Below, one piece after another: positions 29,001 to 36,331 of a DNA stretch of 43,636 nt. Origin of the DNA: Anaerococcus senegalensis JC48 (GTDB lineage: Bacteria; Bacillota; Clostridia; Tissierellales; Peptoniphilaceae); NCBI RefSeq assembly GCF_000321005.1, contig NZ_HE578907.1, forward strand, positions 825,824 to 869,459, given 5' to 3'. Made by a program: the position numbers and the translations under genes. The notes beneath the pieces were generated by a model, which saw nothing but the letters and a program-made list of their open reading frames with translations, had not been told where the DNA came from and did no database searches. Numbering within the stretch: the first letter of the stretch is position 1; each line of letters begins with the position of its first letter.

Positions 29001-29075
29001 AAGTTTGCTAAAGTCTATCAAAGTTTTATTTTTGTAGGTCATAAATCCATACATTTCAAGACTTATTGGTTTCAT
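26013..29075 (-). CDS. sbcC: DNA double-strand-break nuclease ATPase SbcC (Rad50-like)
   Basis: 1020-aa SMC-like ATPase. Walker A GDTGSGKTS (35-43), a long Lys/Glu coiled coil (~190-870), a zinc hook CPIC (C522, C525) in the middle, signature LSGGE (924-928), and Walker B LFIDEGFG (956-963). It works with SbcD to open hairpins and protein-blocked DNA ends. The overlaps on both sides are 4 bp (sbcD and addB). Confidence 0.96.
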   Translation of the reverse strand: MKPISLEMYGFMTYKNKTLIDFSKLYDSKIFIISGDTGSGKTSIFDAISFALFGEIQREGFIIDDLRSDFLNGNNPPTYVDFIFDLDGKKYRIKRIPKQRAKKTRTNVQVGHSVEFYKYEKDEEILISDGPQKTDKKIIDLIGLNFDQLNRVMILAQGEFSKFLKSSSDDKAALLSKIFSSYIYKDIEEKLKEASKDSKKNIEFIANKLKTEVNKNDLLDENIDDETIELKDFSKIEKVIKDLSKDLEKNLDEKNKEKNSLSKILDGKTSKLSFYEKENEKIRLLKTLNFEKKEVLSEKHYYENLKNELILSEKSILIKPYYDNLLDYKKNYENIGQKLEDEKINLYNIEKNLRKCREKLGNLDEIEIKINQKKENIVKNEQIIKKFNELFSLEKELEKNIKNIELSKEYKKKIDDYLVKKESTNDVIRNLSNSLLEIAKNLEKIKDQAYEIKDELRDYQNLYEKSLENDKKVKELQKLEKELEKSESNLKNIGEKLKLAEESKKSILINEFRKELEKDGICPICGSICDEKVEFLEVRDFDLEKIRNNYMDLKIKVDFLKEKNSDLKNSIDNNLKNHKEYEKNLNDYRKTYQDLRNLYKKNLSLYDEKKKNKEELDQKANLIESDLKDLKNKLDKFKYLDDISDTQNKYKIKKEELSIFNKKQIEESLEKDRNFVNEEEKRIKILREDIQKLENKKSSSSSLILNYDSDLKTSKEKIIKENQIFEEKVKENFENIDEFLKYLKIADDLLKQKEEIGLYFEKLNNISIRIESLKEYKNIDIYQTEKIKEEIENLKENIELINDSIFSIRLKNEKLFESDKEINKIKISLDKSKNDDEILYKLTKVCDGSLSKVSGREKINFETFVLSNYFNKILTYANLRLKDMSDGQFKMLRKKETSDKRKNNGLDIEILDYNTGKIRSEASLSGGESFIASLALALGLSDEISGENGGIKIDTLFIDEGFGTLSDDYLEKAIRTIEKLSYDNKFIGLISHVKELKNAIDAKIEVKYSKTEGSSLKVVV

Positions 29076-30166
29076 TCGATCACCTTTTTAAAAATTTCTT
29101 TATCTTTTTCACTCATATTTTCATCCATTTTAAACTTATAAAACTCTTCAAAAACTTCCATAGTAGATAAATTTTCAAGGTCAATACTTATATCATCAGA
29201 ATTTTCCAAATCAATAGTATTTTTATACTTTATAGAAACAGCATGGGGAAATTTCATTTTTAATTTCGCCATGGGTGAATCTATAGGATGATCATCCTTT
29301 AAAATAAATTCTATATAGTCATTCGAATTTTCCATTTTTAAGATATTTTCAAAATAATCTTCAATTTGACAAAAATCATTTAAAGCTTTTATCTCTATTT
29401 CTTTTATAGAAATATGGTCTTTTAAATCTACTATAGTCACTGATTTTTTTTGCCTTCTTTCTGAAAATGAATATTTCATAAAGGTTCCACAGTATCTAAT
29501 TTTTTCATCTATCACAAAATGTTTTCTGTGAAGATGACCAAGGGCTACATAGTCAAAATTTTTAAATAAATTTGCATCCATAGCATCATTTCCACCTATT
29601 GTTAGAGGTTTTTCTCCCTCGATTTCTTCATCTTCATATGCTTTTTCATTTGCATAGCAGTGACTTATCAATACATTTCTATCTTTATAATCAATATTTT
29701 TTAGAAGTATCCTATATAAATCTGTAAAATTTTCTATATTTGAATCAATTTCATTTTTTGCCCTAGCTAGGGATATATAAGGAATAGGATAAAAATTAAC
29801 TTCGCCAAATTCATCTTCAAAAGTTAAAGATTCATCAAAAGAATTACCAAAAATATAATAAGAATTTTTTTCGAAAAAACTTTTAGAAATTTCAAGTCTT
29901 TTTCCTGAATCATGATTTCCAGAAATTGCTATAATTTTTTTCTTAAAATCAAAAATAATCCTATCAACAAAGTCAGAATATACTTTCATAGACTCGCTAT
30001 TTGGAATAGATGTATCAAAAATATCACCAGCTATAACGACTATATCTATTTTTTCACTTTTGATAATTTCTAAAATTTGGTCAAGGCAATATTTTTGATC
30101 TTCTAAAAGTGAATATGATCCTATATTTTTTCCTATGTGAAGGTCTGATAAGTGTAATAATTTCAT
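29072..30166 (-). CDS. sbcD: Exonuclease subunit SbcD (Mre11-like)
   Basis: 364-aa metallophosphoesterase. Metal-binding motifs in order: LSDLHIG (6-12), AGDIFD, SGNHDSG, SHCYAN and GHLHRKH. Forms the nuclease of the SbcCD complex. It overlaps yaaA and sbcC by 4 bp each, indicating translational coupling through the whole operon. Confidence 0.96.
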   Translation of the reverse strand: MKLLHLSDLHIGKNIGSYSLLEDQKYCLDQILEIIKSEKIDIVVIAGDIFDTSIPNSESMKVYSDFVDRIIFDFKKKIIAISGNHDSGKRLEISKSFFEKNSYYIFGNSFDESLTFEDEFGEVNFYPIPYISLARAKNEIDSNIENFTDLYRILLKNIDYKDRNVLISHCYANEKAYEDEEIEGEKPLTIGGNDAMDANLFKNFDYVALGHLHRKHFVIDEKIRYCGTFMKYSFSERRQKKSVTIVDLKDHISIKEIEIKALNDFCQIEDYFENILKMENSNDYIEFILKDDHPIDSPMAKLKMKFPHAVSIKYKNTIDLENSDDISIDLENLSTMEVFEEFYKFKMDENMSEKDKEIFKKVIE

Positions 30167-30885
30167 TTTTCTTCCCTTACATATATAAACTCATTGTCAG
30201 TTGAATTGTATGGGTCATAAATATAATTGCAAAGGATTATTTTTTTAATTTCTTCTGGGTCTTTGATTTTTTTGTTTATCAAATATTTAAGCATCCTACC
30301 ACGCATTTGTTTTGTATAAGAAACAATAGATCTTATTTTTCCGTTTCTATTTTCTTTAAATGTTAAAGTCAATAATTTTTGATCTTTTTTCAAATATTTT
30401 TTTATTAGCTTTGCATATTCAGCACTTGCCAAATTTATAATAAAATCTTCATCCTCAAAAGCCTTTTCGTAAATTTTATCAGCCCAAAATCCAGGCATAT
30501 CTATCCCTTTCGAATCCATATATAACCTATAATCAGATATTCCTGTAAAAGGCTTACAAAGTCCATAAAGAGCAGAAATTATATAAACATGATTATTTAA
30601 ATATTCCAAATCATTAAAATCTTCTTTTTTAAATTGTTTAAAAACAAGTCCATCATAAGAAAAAATTGCAGGGTTTTTTAAATTATTAAAATCAAAATCT
30701 TTGTAATCATAATAAGCTTTTATTGCTAAATCATCATTACAAGAAAACATATTTGCCAAATCATTTATAGAAAAACTCCTAAGTTTTTCGACCAAGTCTT
30801 TTGTTTCTTCTTCAAATAAAAGTCCTTCTGTTTTTTCATTTTCAAAATGTTTAAACCTTTTTGCAGGTGAAATTATTATTTTCAT
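30163..30885 (-). CDS. yaaA: Peroxide stress protein YaaA (UPF0246)
   Basis: 240 aa. Starts MKIIISPAKRF, the family signature, and has YDGLVFKQF and GLCKPFTGISDYRLYM typical of YaaA/DUF328. E. coli YaaA lowers free iron and DNA damage during peroxide stress and its fold binds DNA. Here it leads the sbcD-sbcC-addB-addA operon, which supports a DNA-damage role. RBS AAAGG before the ATG. Confidence 0.93.
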   Translation of the reverse strand: MKIIISPAKRFKHFENEKTEGLLFEEETKDLVEKLRSFSINDLANMFSCNDDLAIKAYYDYKDFDFNNLKNPAIFSYDGLVFKQFKKEDFNDLEYLNNHVYIISALYGLCKPFTGISDYRLYMDSKGIDMPGFWADKIYEKAFEDEDFIINLASAEYAKLIKKYLKKDQKLLTLTFKENRNGKIRSIVSYTKQMRGRMLKYLINKKIKDPEEIKKIILCNYIYDPYNSTDNEFIYVREEK

Positions 30886-30916
30886 ATCAAACCTTTCTAT
30901 TTTTAATTCTTAATTA

Positions 30917-30925
30917 ATTATATCA
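30917..30925 (-). promoter_or_regulatory. Extended -10 promoter of the yaaA-sbcDC-addBA operon
   Basis: Minus strand TGA-TATAAT (-10 hexamer at 30917-30922), about 30 bp before the yaaA ATG. The -35 region is a poly-T stretch belonging to the znuB terminator. No LexA or other operator seen. Confidence 0.55.
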
Positions 30926-30937
30926 TAGAAAATTTTC

Positions 30938-30966
30938 ACAAAAAAAAAGACAGGCGAACCTATCTT
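30938..30966 (-). terminator. Terminator overlapping the znuB stop codon
   Basis: Minus strand AAGATAGG, loop TTCG, CCTGTCTT with one G-U pair, then nine T. The UUCG tetraloop is very stable. The znuB stop (30960-30962) lies inside the 5' arm and loop. Confidence 0.85.
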
Positions 30967-31754
30967 TTAAAAATTTTTTGAATTATTAATGAAATTATCA
31001 TCCCAATAACAGCTATTACTACTATAGCGCCACCTGGTTTTATTCCCAAATAAAAACTTGCGCTAATTCCAGCCATCATATAAAATATTGCGATAATAAT
31101 TGATTTTATGAAAGTTTCCTTATAAGATTTTGAAATTAAAAGTCCACTTGCAACTGGCAAAACCATTAAAGATGAAATCATCAAGGCCCCAACAGTTTTT
31201 GCAGAAATTCCAATTGTTACTGCTGTCAAAAATGTAAAAATATTTGAAACTAATTTTGAATTAATTCCTGCCAAATTTGCCATTAATGGGCTAATTGAAT
31301 TATATAGAAGAGGATAGTAAAGATAAAGGCTAAAAAATAATACAAAAACAAAAATTACACTTACTACAATAAGGTCAGTTTTTGTAACACTTGTAATCGA
31401 ACCAAATAAAAATGATTCAAAACTTGTTCCACCAGGGGTGAAATCTGACATAATCGCTGCAAGTCCAATTCCCAAACTCATTATTATAGCTGTAGCCATA
31501 TCTCCAAAGTTTTTGAATTTTTTCCTAATTATTTCTATAGCAAAACTTGCAATAATACAAATTATTATGGATGAAAAAACTGGATTAATCCCAATAATTA
31601 AACCGAGTGCCACACCAGATAAAGCCGTGTGTGATAGGGCATCACCTATCATCGATGTCCTTCTATTCACCATAACAATTCCAATCATAGGAATTATTAT
31701 TGCAAGCATAAGCCCAACCAAAAGAGCTCTTTGCATAAATTCGTAACTAAGCAT
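30960..31754 (-). CDS. znuB: Zinc ABC transporter permease
   Basis: 264 aa with about eight membrane segments, ABC-3 family (ZnuB/AdcB/MntB). The motif GDALSHTALSGVALG (37-51) is characteristic, and GALMISSLMVLPVA is the conserved late helix. It overlaps the ATPase gene by 8 bp. Metal specificity is taken from the His-rich binding protein and the zinc-type regulator; manganese is the alternative. Confidence 0.93.
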   Translation of the reverse strand: MLSYEFMQRALLVGLMLAIIIPMIGIVMVNRRTSMIGDALSHTALSGVALGLIIGINPVFSSIIICIIASFAIEIIRKKFKNFGDMATAIIMSLGIGLAAIMSDFTPGGTSFESFLFGSITSVTKTDLIVVSVIFVFVLFFSLYLYYPLLYNSISPLMANLAGINSKLVSNIFTFLTAVTIGISAKTVGALMISSLMVLPVASGLLISKSYKETFIKSIIIAIFYMMAGISASFYLGIKPGGAIVVIAVIGMIISLIIQKIFKR

Positions 31755-32412
31755 CTACTATCCTTCCATTTTTAATTCTAATCTGCCTTTTTGAAAATTC
31801 TCTTACAATATCCATCTCATGAGAAATCATTAAAATTGAAATTTTATGTTTGTCATTTAAATTGGATAGAAGTTTAAGAAAGTCTCTTTTTGATTTTTCA
31901 TCAACACCAACGGTAGGCTCATCTAAAATAAGAAGATCAGGATCGTTGACCATTGCCCTTGCAATCATAACTTTTTGAGCTTGGCCTCCCGAAAGTTGAT
32001 TAAAGGGAATATTTAAAAGATTTTCTATATTTAAAATTTCAAAAATATTATAAACTTTTTTATAACATTTTTTTGTTGGTCTATTAAAAATATTAAATTT
32101 TTTATACAAATTTAAAACAACAAATTCTTTTCCAGTTACCGGAAAGGCTACTTTGTTTGCATCATTAACTTGAGGTACATATCCAATTTTAGAATAATCA
32201 TCAAATTTTTCAATGTCTTTTCCAAATAATTTTATTTGACCTGATTTTTTCTTCAAATCTTTTAAAATTAATTTTATGAGAGTAGACTTTCCAGAGCCAT
32301 TTTCGCCCTGGATTGTCAAAAAATCTCCCCTATTTAAATCAAAACTTAAATTTTTTAATATATTATCCTTGCCGTAAGAAAAGACTAAGTCTTTAACTTC
32401 TATATCCTTCAT
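31747..32412 (-). CDS. znuC: Zinc ABC transporter ATP-binding protein
   Basis: 221 aa. Walker A GENGSGKST (near 36-44), Q-loop IGYVPQ, signature LSGGQAQ, Walker B LLILDEPTVGVD, H-loop SHE. Belongs to the ZnuC/MntB-type ATPases. It starts directly after the znuA stop with no gap, within the znuA-znuC-znuB operon. Confidence 0.93.
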   Translation of the reverse strand: MKDIEVKDLVFSYGKDNILKNLSFDLNRGDFLTIQGENGSGKSTLIKLILKDLKKKSGQIKLFGKDIEKFDDYSKIGYVPQVNDANKVAFPVTGKEFVVLNLYKKFNIFNRPTKKCYKKVYNIFEILNIENLLNIPFNQLSGGQAQKVMIARAMVNDPDLLILDEPTVGVDEKSKRDFLKLLSNLNDKHKISILMISHEMDIVREFSKRQIRIKNGRIVDA

Positions 32413-33516
32413 CTATTTTAAACTACTTTCCATTAATTCTAAGTTTTCTTTTATCATTTCTTGATAAGTTTTATTAGCTTTCAAATCGTTATTACTTGCA
32501 TATTCTATAGTATTTATAGCCTTTGCGTCAAGTGATAATTCATTTGCTAAGGTCTTAACATTTTTATCAGAACCACCTTTTTCATAGAAAAGTGCTGAAA
32601 TTTTTTCTTTTTTAACATAGTCAATGGAATCTTTCATTGTTTTTGCATCAGTTTCACTTGTTGAAGTTATTGAAGTAAGTGGAATTTGAGTTAAACCATA
32701 ATCACGAGCAAGATATGAAAATGCTTCATGATCTACTAAGAATTTTTTATTTTCTTTATTTTCTAATTTATCTCCATATGTTTTATCAATTTCTTCAAGT
32801 TCTTTTTTTATTTTTTCAAAATTTCTCATATAATAATCTTTATTTTCTGAATCAATTTCTGAAAGTTTATCTGCAATATTTTTTGCTTGAATAATTCCAT
32901 TTTTTGGTGCTAACCAAATATGTGGATCATACATACCATGGTGGTGATGTTCTTCTTCATCTTCGTGATCATGGTGGTCAGAGTCTTCACTATCTTCCAT
33001 GCTTTCATGGTCATGGTTGTCTTTGTCTTCGTGGTCGTGATGATCACTATCTTTATCTTCTTGTGATCCTTCATGATCATGATGGTCACTATCTTCGTGG
33101 TCATGATCTTCTTCATCTTCAGTTTTTATTAAATCAATTCCCTTAGATGTATCAACCATTTCTACTTTTGAAGCATCTTCAACCTTATCTTTCCAAGATT
33201 CAAGACCTGCACCATTTAAAAATAAAACCTTAGCATCAGATAATTTCGCCATATCTTTTGCTGATGGTTCAAAATCATGAACTTCTGTATTTAAATTTGT
33301 AAAAGATTCTACATTAAATTTATCTCCAGCTATTTGTTTAGTTAGATTATAAATTGGATAAAAAGAAGCATATATAGTTTCTTTTGTAGATTTTTCACTT
33401 TGTTTTGTTTCGTTTGAACTGTTTGAATCATTTGAGTTACTTGTTTGGTTATTTTTTGCACATCCTGTTACAAAAAGGCCCAAAACTAAAGCTATCGCTA
33501 AAAATTTTTTTTTCAT
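32413..33516 (-). CDS. znuA: Zinc-binding lipoprotein ZnuA with long His-rich loop
   Basis: 367 aa. Lipoprotein signal with lipobox VTGC (C19), Ser/Asn-rich tether, then a cluster A-I solute-binding fold. Zinc ligands are expected at H80 (TEVHDFEPS), H199 (MYDPHIWL), the later VDHEAFSYLA and an acidic residue near the C-terminus. Between the first two ligands lies an acidic His-rich loop (133-194) with 17 histidines, including three copies of SDHHDHE. Such loops mark zinc-specific binding proteins. RBS AAGGAGG. The promoter carries a Fur-family-type palindrome. Confidence 0.95.
   Translation of the reverse strand: MKKKFLAIALVLGLFVTGCAKNNQTSNSNDSNSSNETKQSEKSTKETIYASFYPIYNLTKQIAGDKFNVESFTNLNTEVHDFEPSAKDMAKLSDAKVLFLNGAGLESWKDKVEDASKVEMVDTSKGIDLIKTEDEEDHDHEDSDHHDHEGSQEDKDSDHHDHEDKDNHDHESMEDSEDSDHHDHEDEEEHHHHGMYDPHIWLAPKNGIIQAKNIADKLSEIDSENKDYYMRNFEKIKKELEEIDKTYGDKLENKENKKFLVDHEAFSYLARDYGLTQIPLTSITSTSETDAKTMKDSIDYVKKEKISALFYEKGGSDKNVKTLANELSLDAKAINTIEYASNNDLKANKTYQEMIKENLELMESSLK
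32935..33120 (-). repeat. In-frame imperfect repeats coding for the ZnuA His loop
   Basis: Degenerate tandem units (gat/cat-rich) encode HDHE-type blocks; SDHHDHE is encoded three times. The region is compositionally distinct from the rest of the gene and is not a CRISPR array: units are irregular, without spacers, and stay in frame. Confidence 0.7.
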
Positions 33517-33530
33517 TTTTTCCTCCTTAA

Positions 33531-33547
33531 TTGCAAATCATTTGCAA
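33531..33547. promoter_or_regulatory. Predicted Zur box
   Basis: TTGCAAAT-C-ATTTGCAA, a perfect 8-1-8 palindrome. The core TGCAAAT-N-ATTTGCA has the 7-1-7 arrangement of Fur-family operators. It lies 6-22 bp downstream of the znuA -10 on the minus strand, where bound regulator would block initiation. Confidence 0.75.
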
Positions 33548-33552
33548 GAAGT

Positions 33553-33580
33553 ATTATATAACTGTTTTATTTTTTGTCAA
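33553..33580 (-). promoter_or_regulatory. znuA promoter
   Basis: Minus strand: perfect -35 TTGACA (33575-33580), 16-bp spacer, perfect -10 TATAAT (33553-33558). A strong promoter followed at once by the predicted Zur box fits tight zinc repression. Confidence 0.85.
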
Positions 33581-33582
33581 TA

Positions 33583-33591
33583 TGATATTAT
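33583..33591 (+). promoter_or_regulatory. Extended -10 of the Fur-family gene
   Basis: TGA-TATTAT (33583-33591) with no clear -35. It sits just past the znuA -35, so the divergent promoters are interlocked, while the Zur box is on the znuA side. Confidence 0.45.
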
Positions 33592-33610
33592 AAATTAAGA
33601 GGTGAATTTT

Positions 33611-34033
33611 TTGAAAGCAAGAGATTTATTAAGAAATAAAAATATTAGAGTCACAGAAAAAAGAAGAATTATTTTAGAAAAAATAATTGAAAATAATGAT
33701 CCAATTTCAGCAGAAGAAATTTTAGAAAAATTAAAAAATGATAAGATAAATCTAGATCTTTCTACAATTTATAGAAATTTAAATACACTTGAAGAAGTAG
33801 GACTTCTCTTAAAAAACACAAACCTAGATGGAATTTCATATTTTCAATTAAACACAAATGATCACAAACATTTTATTACTTGCATGTCTTGTAATAAGAA
33901 ATTTATTATAGAAAACTGCCCAATTCATGAAGTTGAAAAGCAAATTGAAAAAGAAACAGGATTTATTATCAAAGGACATAGTTTTGAATTTACAGGAATT
34001 TGCCCAAATTGCCAAAAAAAATTAAATAAATAA
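33611..34033 (+). CDS. zur: Fur-family transcriptional regulator, probably Zur
   Basis: 140 aa from a TTG start. N-terminal winged helix (RVTEKRRIILEKI, then DLSTIYRNLNTLEEVGLL) and C-terminal metal-binding domain with DHKHF, CMSC and CPNC, the two CxxC pairs of the structural zinc site. The TTG at 33611 has AGAGGTG six bases upstream; the GTG at 33602 is part of that RBS and is a worse choice. Divergence from the zinc importer and the palindrome between them make Zur the likely identity; PerR or Fur cannot be excluded by sequence alone. Confidence 0.9.
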   Translation: MKARDLLRNKNIRVTEKRRIILEKIIENNDPISAEEILEKLKNDKINLDLSTIYRNLNTLEEVGLLLKNTNLDGISYFQLNTNDHKHFITCMSCNKKFIIENCPIHEVEKQIEKETGFIIKGHSFEFTGICPNCQKKLNK

Positions 34034-34037
34034 ATTT

Positions 34038-34073
34038 AAAAAGTTGATAAAAATTTTTTTATCAACTTTTTTT
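34038..34073. terminator. Bidirectional terminator between zur and the symporter
   Basis: AAAAAGTTGATAAAAA (about 34038-34053) and TTTTTATCAACTTTTT (34056-34071), a perfect stem with T-runs on both strands. Confidence 0.85.
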
Positions 34074-34075
34074 CT

Positions 34076-35347
34076 TTAAACTCTCTTATTAAATTTTTCT
34101 TTATCAAATGAACCTACAGAATTTGCAACTATCATTGTTCCAGATGCATCTCCTGTTGTATTTATTGCAGTTCTTGCCATATCTAAAATTCTATCTATTC
34201 CCATTATCATAGCAATTCCTTCTACTGGAAGACCAGCTGATGATAATACCATTGATAGTGTTACAAGACCAACTGAAGGAATTCCTGCAGTTCCTACTGA
34301 TGCTATTGTTGCTGTCAAAATTACAGTCATATAATCATTTAAGCTTAAATCTATTCCATAAGCATTTGCAATAAATACTACCGCTACTCCTTGCATTATT
34401 GCAGTTCCGTCCATATTTATTGTCGCTCCCAAAGGAATTGTAAATGAAGAAATTTTCTTATCAACTCCAATATCTTCAAGAGTTTGAATATTTAATGGAA
34501 CTGTTGCATTTGATGATGCAGTTGAAAATGCAAAAGTCATAACTGGAAAAAATTTTTTCAAAAACGAAAATGGATTTACTCTTACAAAAATCGTTAAAAG
34601 TAGCATATAAACTATTAAAAGTTGGAAAGCTAGTCCCAAAATTACAGAAATCATATATGATAACATTGATAAAATAACATCATAACCAAGATTTGAAAAT
34701 GTTCTTGCTATTAAGAAAAATACTCCAATTGGTGCAAGTTTCATTACAGCCATAGTCATACTCATCATTAAATCATTCATTTCTGTAATTATATTGCCCA
34801 ATGTTTCCATTCTATCTTCCATTCCTGCAATCAAAAGTCCAACTATAACTGCAAAAATTATTATTTGTAACATATCACCCTTTGCCAAAGCTTCAATAGG
34901 ATTTGTTGGAATCATATTTAATAGCGTATCTTTCATTGAAGTTTTTTCTCCAGTATCCATTTTAAACTCATTAGATCCCAATTCCATATTCATTCCCTTA
35001 CCAGGATTTATTATTGATGCCAAAGAAAGAGCTATTATTATTGCAAGAGCTGTAGTTAAAAGATAAAATAAGACAATTCTTATTCCAACTTTTCCAAGAG
35101 TTTTTGTATCCCCCATATTTCTACAGCCATCAGCAATTGAAAAAAATACCAATGGAACAACTAGCATTTGCATAGCTCTTATGAACATTTGACCTAATAA
35201 ATAAAAAATTCCATCAATTATAATGTCATCTTTGATATGACTTTTAGGTACAAAATAATGCATTAGAATTCCAAGAATCATTCCACAAATTAGGGCGATA
35301 AAAATTTTAGATGTTAAGCTTAACTTTTTATCAGATTTAGCTTTCAT
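34076..35347 (-). CDS. Dicarboxylate/amino acid:cation symporter (DAACS, GltP-like)
   Basis: About 423 aa with eight membrane helices and two re-entrant loops. The hairpin motif ASSNATVPLN and the helix-7 motif GATINMDGTA are those of glutamate/aspartate and C4-dicarboxylate symporters (GltP, DctA, SstT relatives). It imports an acidic or neutral amino acid with Na+ or H+; which one is not readable. Starts at the ATG at 35347, which has GGGAG at proper spacing; the ATG two codons earlier abuts the RBS. It overlaps the upstream RmlD-like gene by 11 bp. Confidence 0.9.
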   Translation of the reverse strand: MKAKSDKKLSLTSKIFIALICGMILGILMHYFVPKSHIKDDIIIDGIFYLLGQMFIRAMQMLVVPLVFFSIADGCRNMGDTKTLGKVGIRIVLFYLLTTALAIIIALSLASIINPGKGMNMELGSNEFKMDTGEKTSMKDTLLNMIPTNPIEALAKGDMLQIIIFAVIVGLLIAGMEDRMETLGNIITEMNDLMMSMTMAVMKLAPIGVFFLIARTFSNLGYDVILSMLSYMISVILGLAFQLLIVYMLLLTIFVRVNPFSFLKKFFPVMTFAFSTASSNATVPLNIQTLEDIGVDKKISSFTIPLGATINMDGTAIMQGVAVVFIANAYGIDLSLNDYMTVILTATIASVGTAGIPSVGLVTLSMVLSSAGLPVEGIAMIMGIDRILDMARTAINTTGDASGTMIVANSVGSFDKEKFNKRV

Positions 35348-36188
35348 ATCCATACTCCCTTCTCAGATAATCTTTTAAAGAATCTTCCCAAGATGAAAAA
35401 GTATTTTTTCCCAAAAGACCCAAAAAATAATTATCTATTCCTCTAAAGGCAGGTTCGTAATCAATCCTATCAGAATCTCTAACTTCTTCTACCTTTGCAT
35501 CAATTTTTGTTATATCAATAATTTTTTGAGCAAAAGCTCTAAAAGAACAAGTTCCTTCACATGAAGCATGGTAAATTCCATAAGCATTAGTTCCTATAAT
35601 TGAAATTAAAAATTTTGAAAGTTCATATGCCGAAGTTGGAGATCCATATCTTGATTTTGGTACTTTTACAAGTCCATTTTTTGCTTGTTCTATTATTGAT
35701 TCTATTAAATTATTTTCTTTAGAATAAAGTCTTGATACTCTTACAATAAAATATCTATCAGCAAAATCTTTTACAAATTCTTCTCCCAAAAATTTACTTT
35801 TTCCATAAACTGAATTTGGATTTGCCTTGTCAATTTCTTTGTATGGATGAATTGTTTGTCCATCAAAAACATCTGCAGTAGATAATTGAACAAGTTTTGC
35901 CCTTACCCTATTTGATGCTATAGCAATATTTTTTGCTCCCAAAGCATTTAACAAATATGCTTTATCAGGATCATTTTCACATTTTAATCTATTTGTAATT
36001 CCTGAACAATTAATTATTATTTTTGGTCTATTTCTATCTACAAATAAATTTACTTCTTCTTGTTTTGTAATATCTACTTCGTCCTTGTCAGTTGCAATTA
36101 TTTCAGCTTCCAAAGGATCTAAATATCTTAGAAGAGTCGAACCAAGTCTTCCATGTGCTCCTGTAATCCAAATTGTGTTAATTCTCAT
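35337..36188 (-). CDS. RmlD-like sugar-nucleotide reductase (extended SDR)
   Basis: 283 aa. NAD(P)-binding motif GAHGRLG near the N-terminus, then YxxxK as YGKSKFLGEEFV, with STADVFDG and NCSG motifs as in dTDP-4-dehydrorhamnose reductase (RmlD). No other rml genes or glycosyltransferases are present, so a true rhamnose role is uncertain. I chose the ATG at 36188: AAAGGA upstream and the Rossmann strand begins there. An upstream ATG at 36260 would add 24 residues without family similarity and would run through the promoter. Confidence 0.82.
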   Translation of the reverse strand: MRINTIWITGAHGRLGSTLLRYLDPLEAEIIATDKDEVDITKQEEVNLFVDRNRPKIIINCSGITNRLKCENDPDKAYLLNALGAKNIAIASNRVRAKLVQLSTADVFDGQTIHPYKEIDKANPNSVYGKSKFLGEEFVKDFADRYFIVRVSRLYSKENNLIESIIEQAKNGLVKVPKSRYGSPTSAYELSKFLISIIGTNAYGIYHASCEGTCSFRAFAQKIIDITKIDAKVEEVRDSDRIDYEPAFRGIDNYFLGLLGKNTFSSWEDSLKDYLRREYGYES

Positions 36189-36231
36189 AAATTTTTCCTT
36201 TCTATATTGTAAAAAATTAAATATATGTTTT

Positions 36232-36240
36232 ATTATAACA
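36232..36240 (-). promoter_or_regulatory. Extended -10 promoter of the RmlD-like gene
   Basis: Minus strand TGT-TATAAT (-10 hexamer 36232-36237). No good -35. The rest of the 36189-36305 gap is AT-rich with no other signal I can support. Confidence 0.55.
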
Positions 36241-36304
36241 TATTGCAAATTATTTTTCATTTATATTTGTTAATTATCTTGATTTCTAATTAAATTATTT
36301 AATC

Positions 36305-36331
36305 AAATAAAAAAAGCTAGTAAAACTAGCT
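36305..36331 (-). terminator. Terminator of the pur operon, overlapping the purD stop
   Basis: AGCTAG (36315-36320), loop TAAAA, CTAGCT (36326-36331); on the minus strand followed by seven T. The purD stop (36330-36332) lies in the stem. Confidence 0.8.

Noticed and set aside
32935-33120. CRISPR-like repeat array
   Set aside because: Units are short, irregular, in frame with znuA and without spacers.
32904-33146. Reading frames with His/Asp- or Met/Thr-rich products across the znuA loop (both strands)
   Set aside because: They are shadows of the repetitive His-rich codons in znuA and have no RBS.
36189-36260. 24-residue N-terminal extension of the RmlD-like protein
   Set aside because: It crosses the TATAAT promoter, lacks family similarity, and the downstream ATG has its own RBS.
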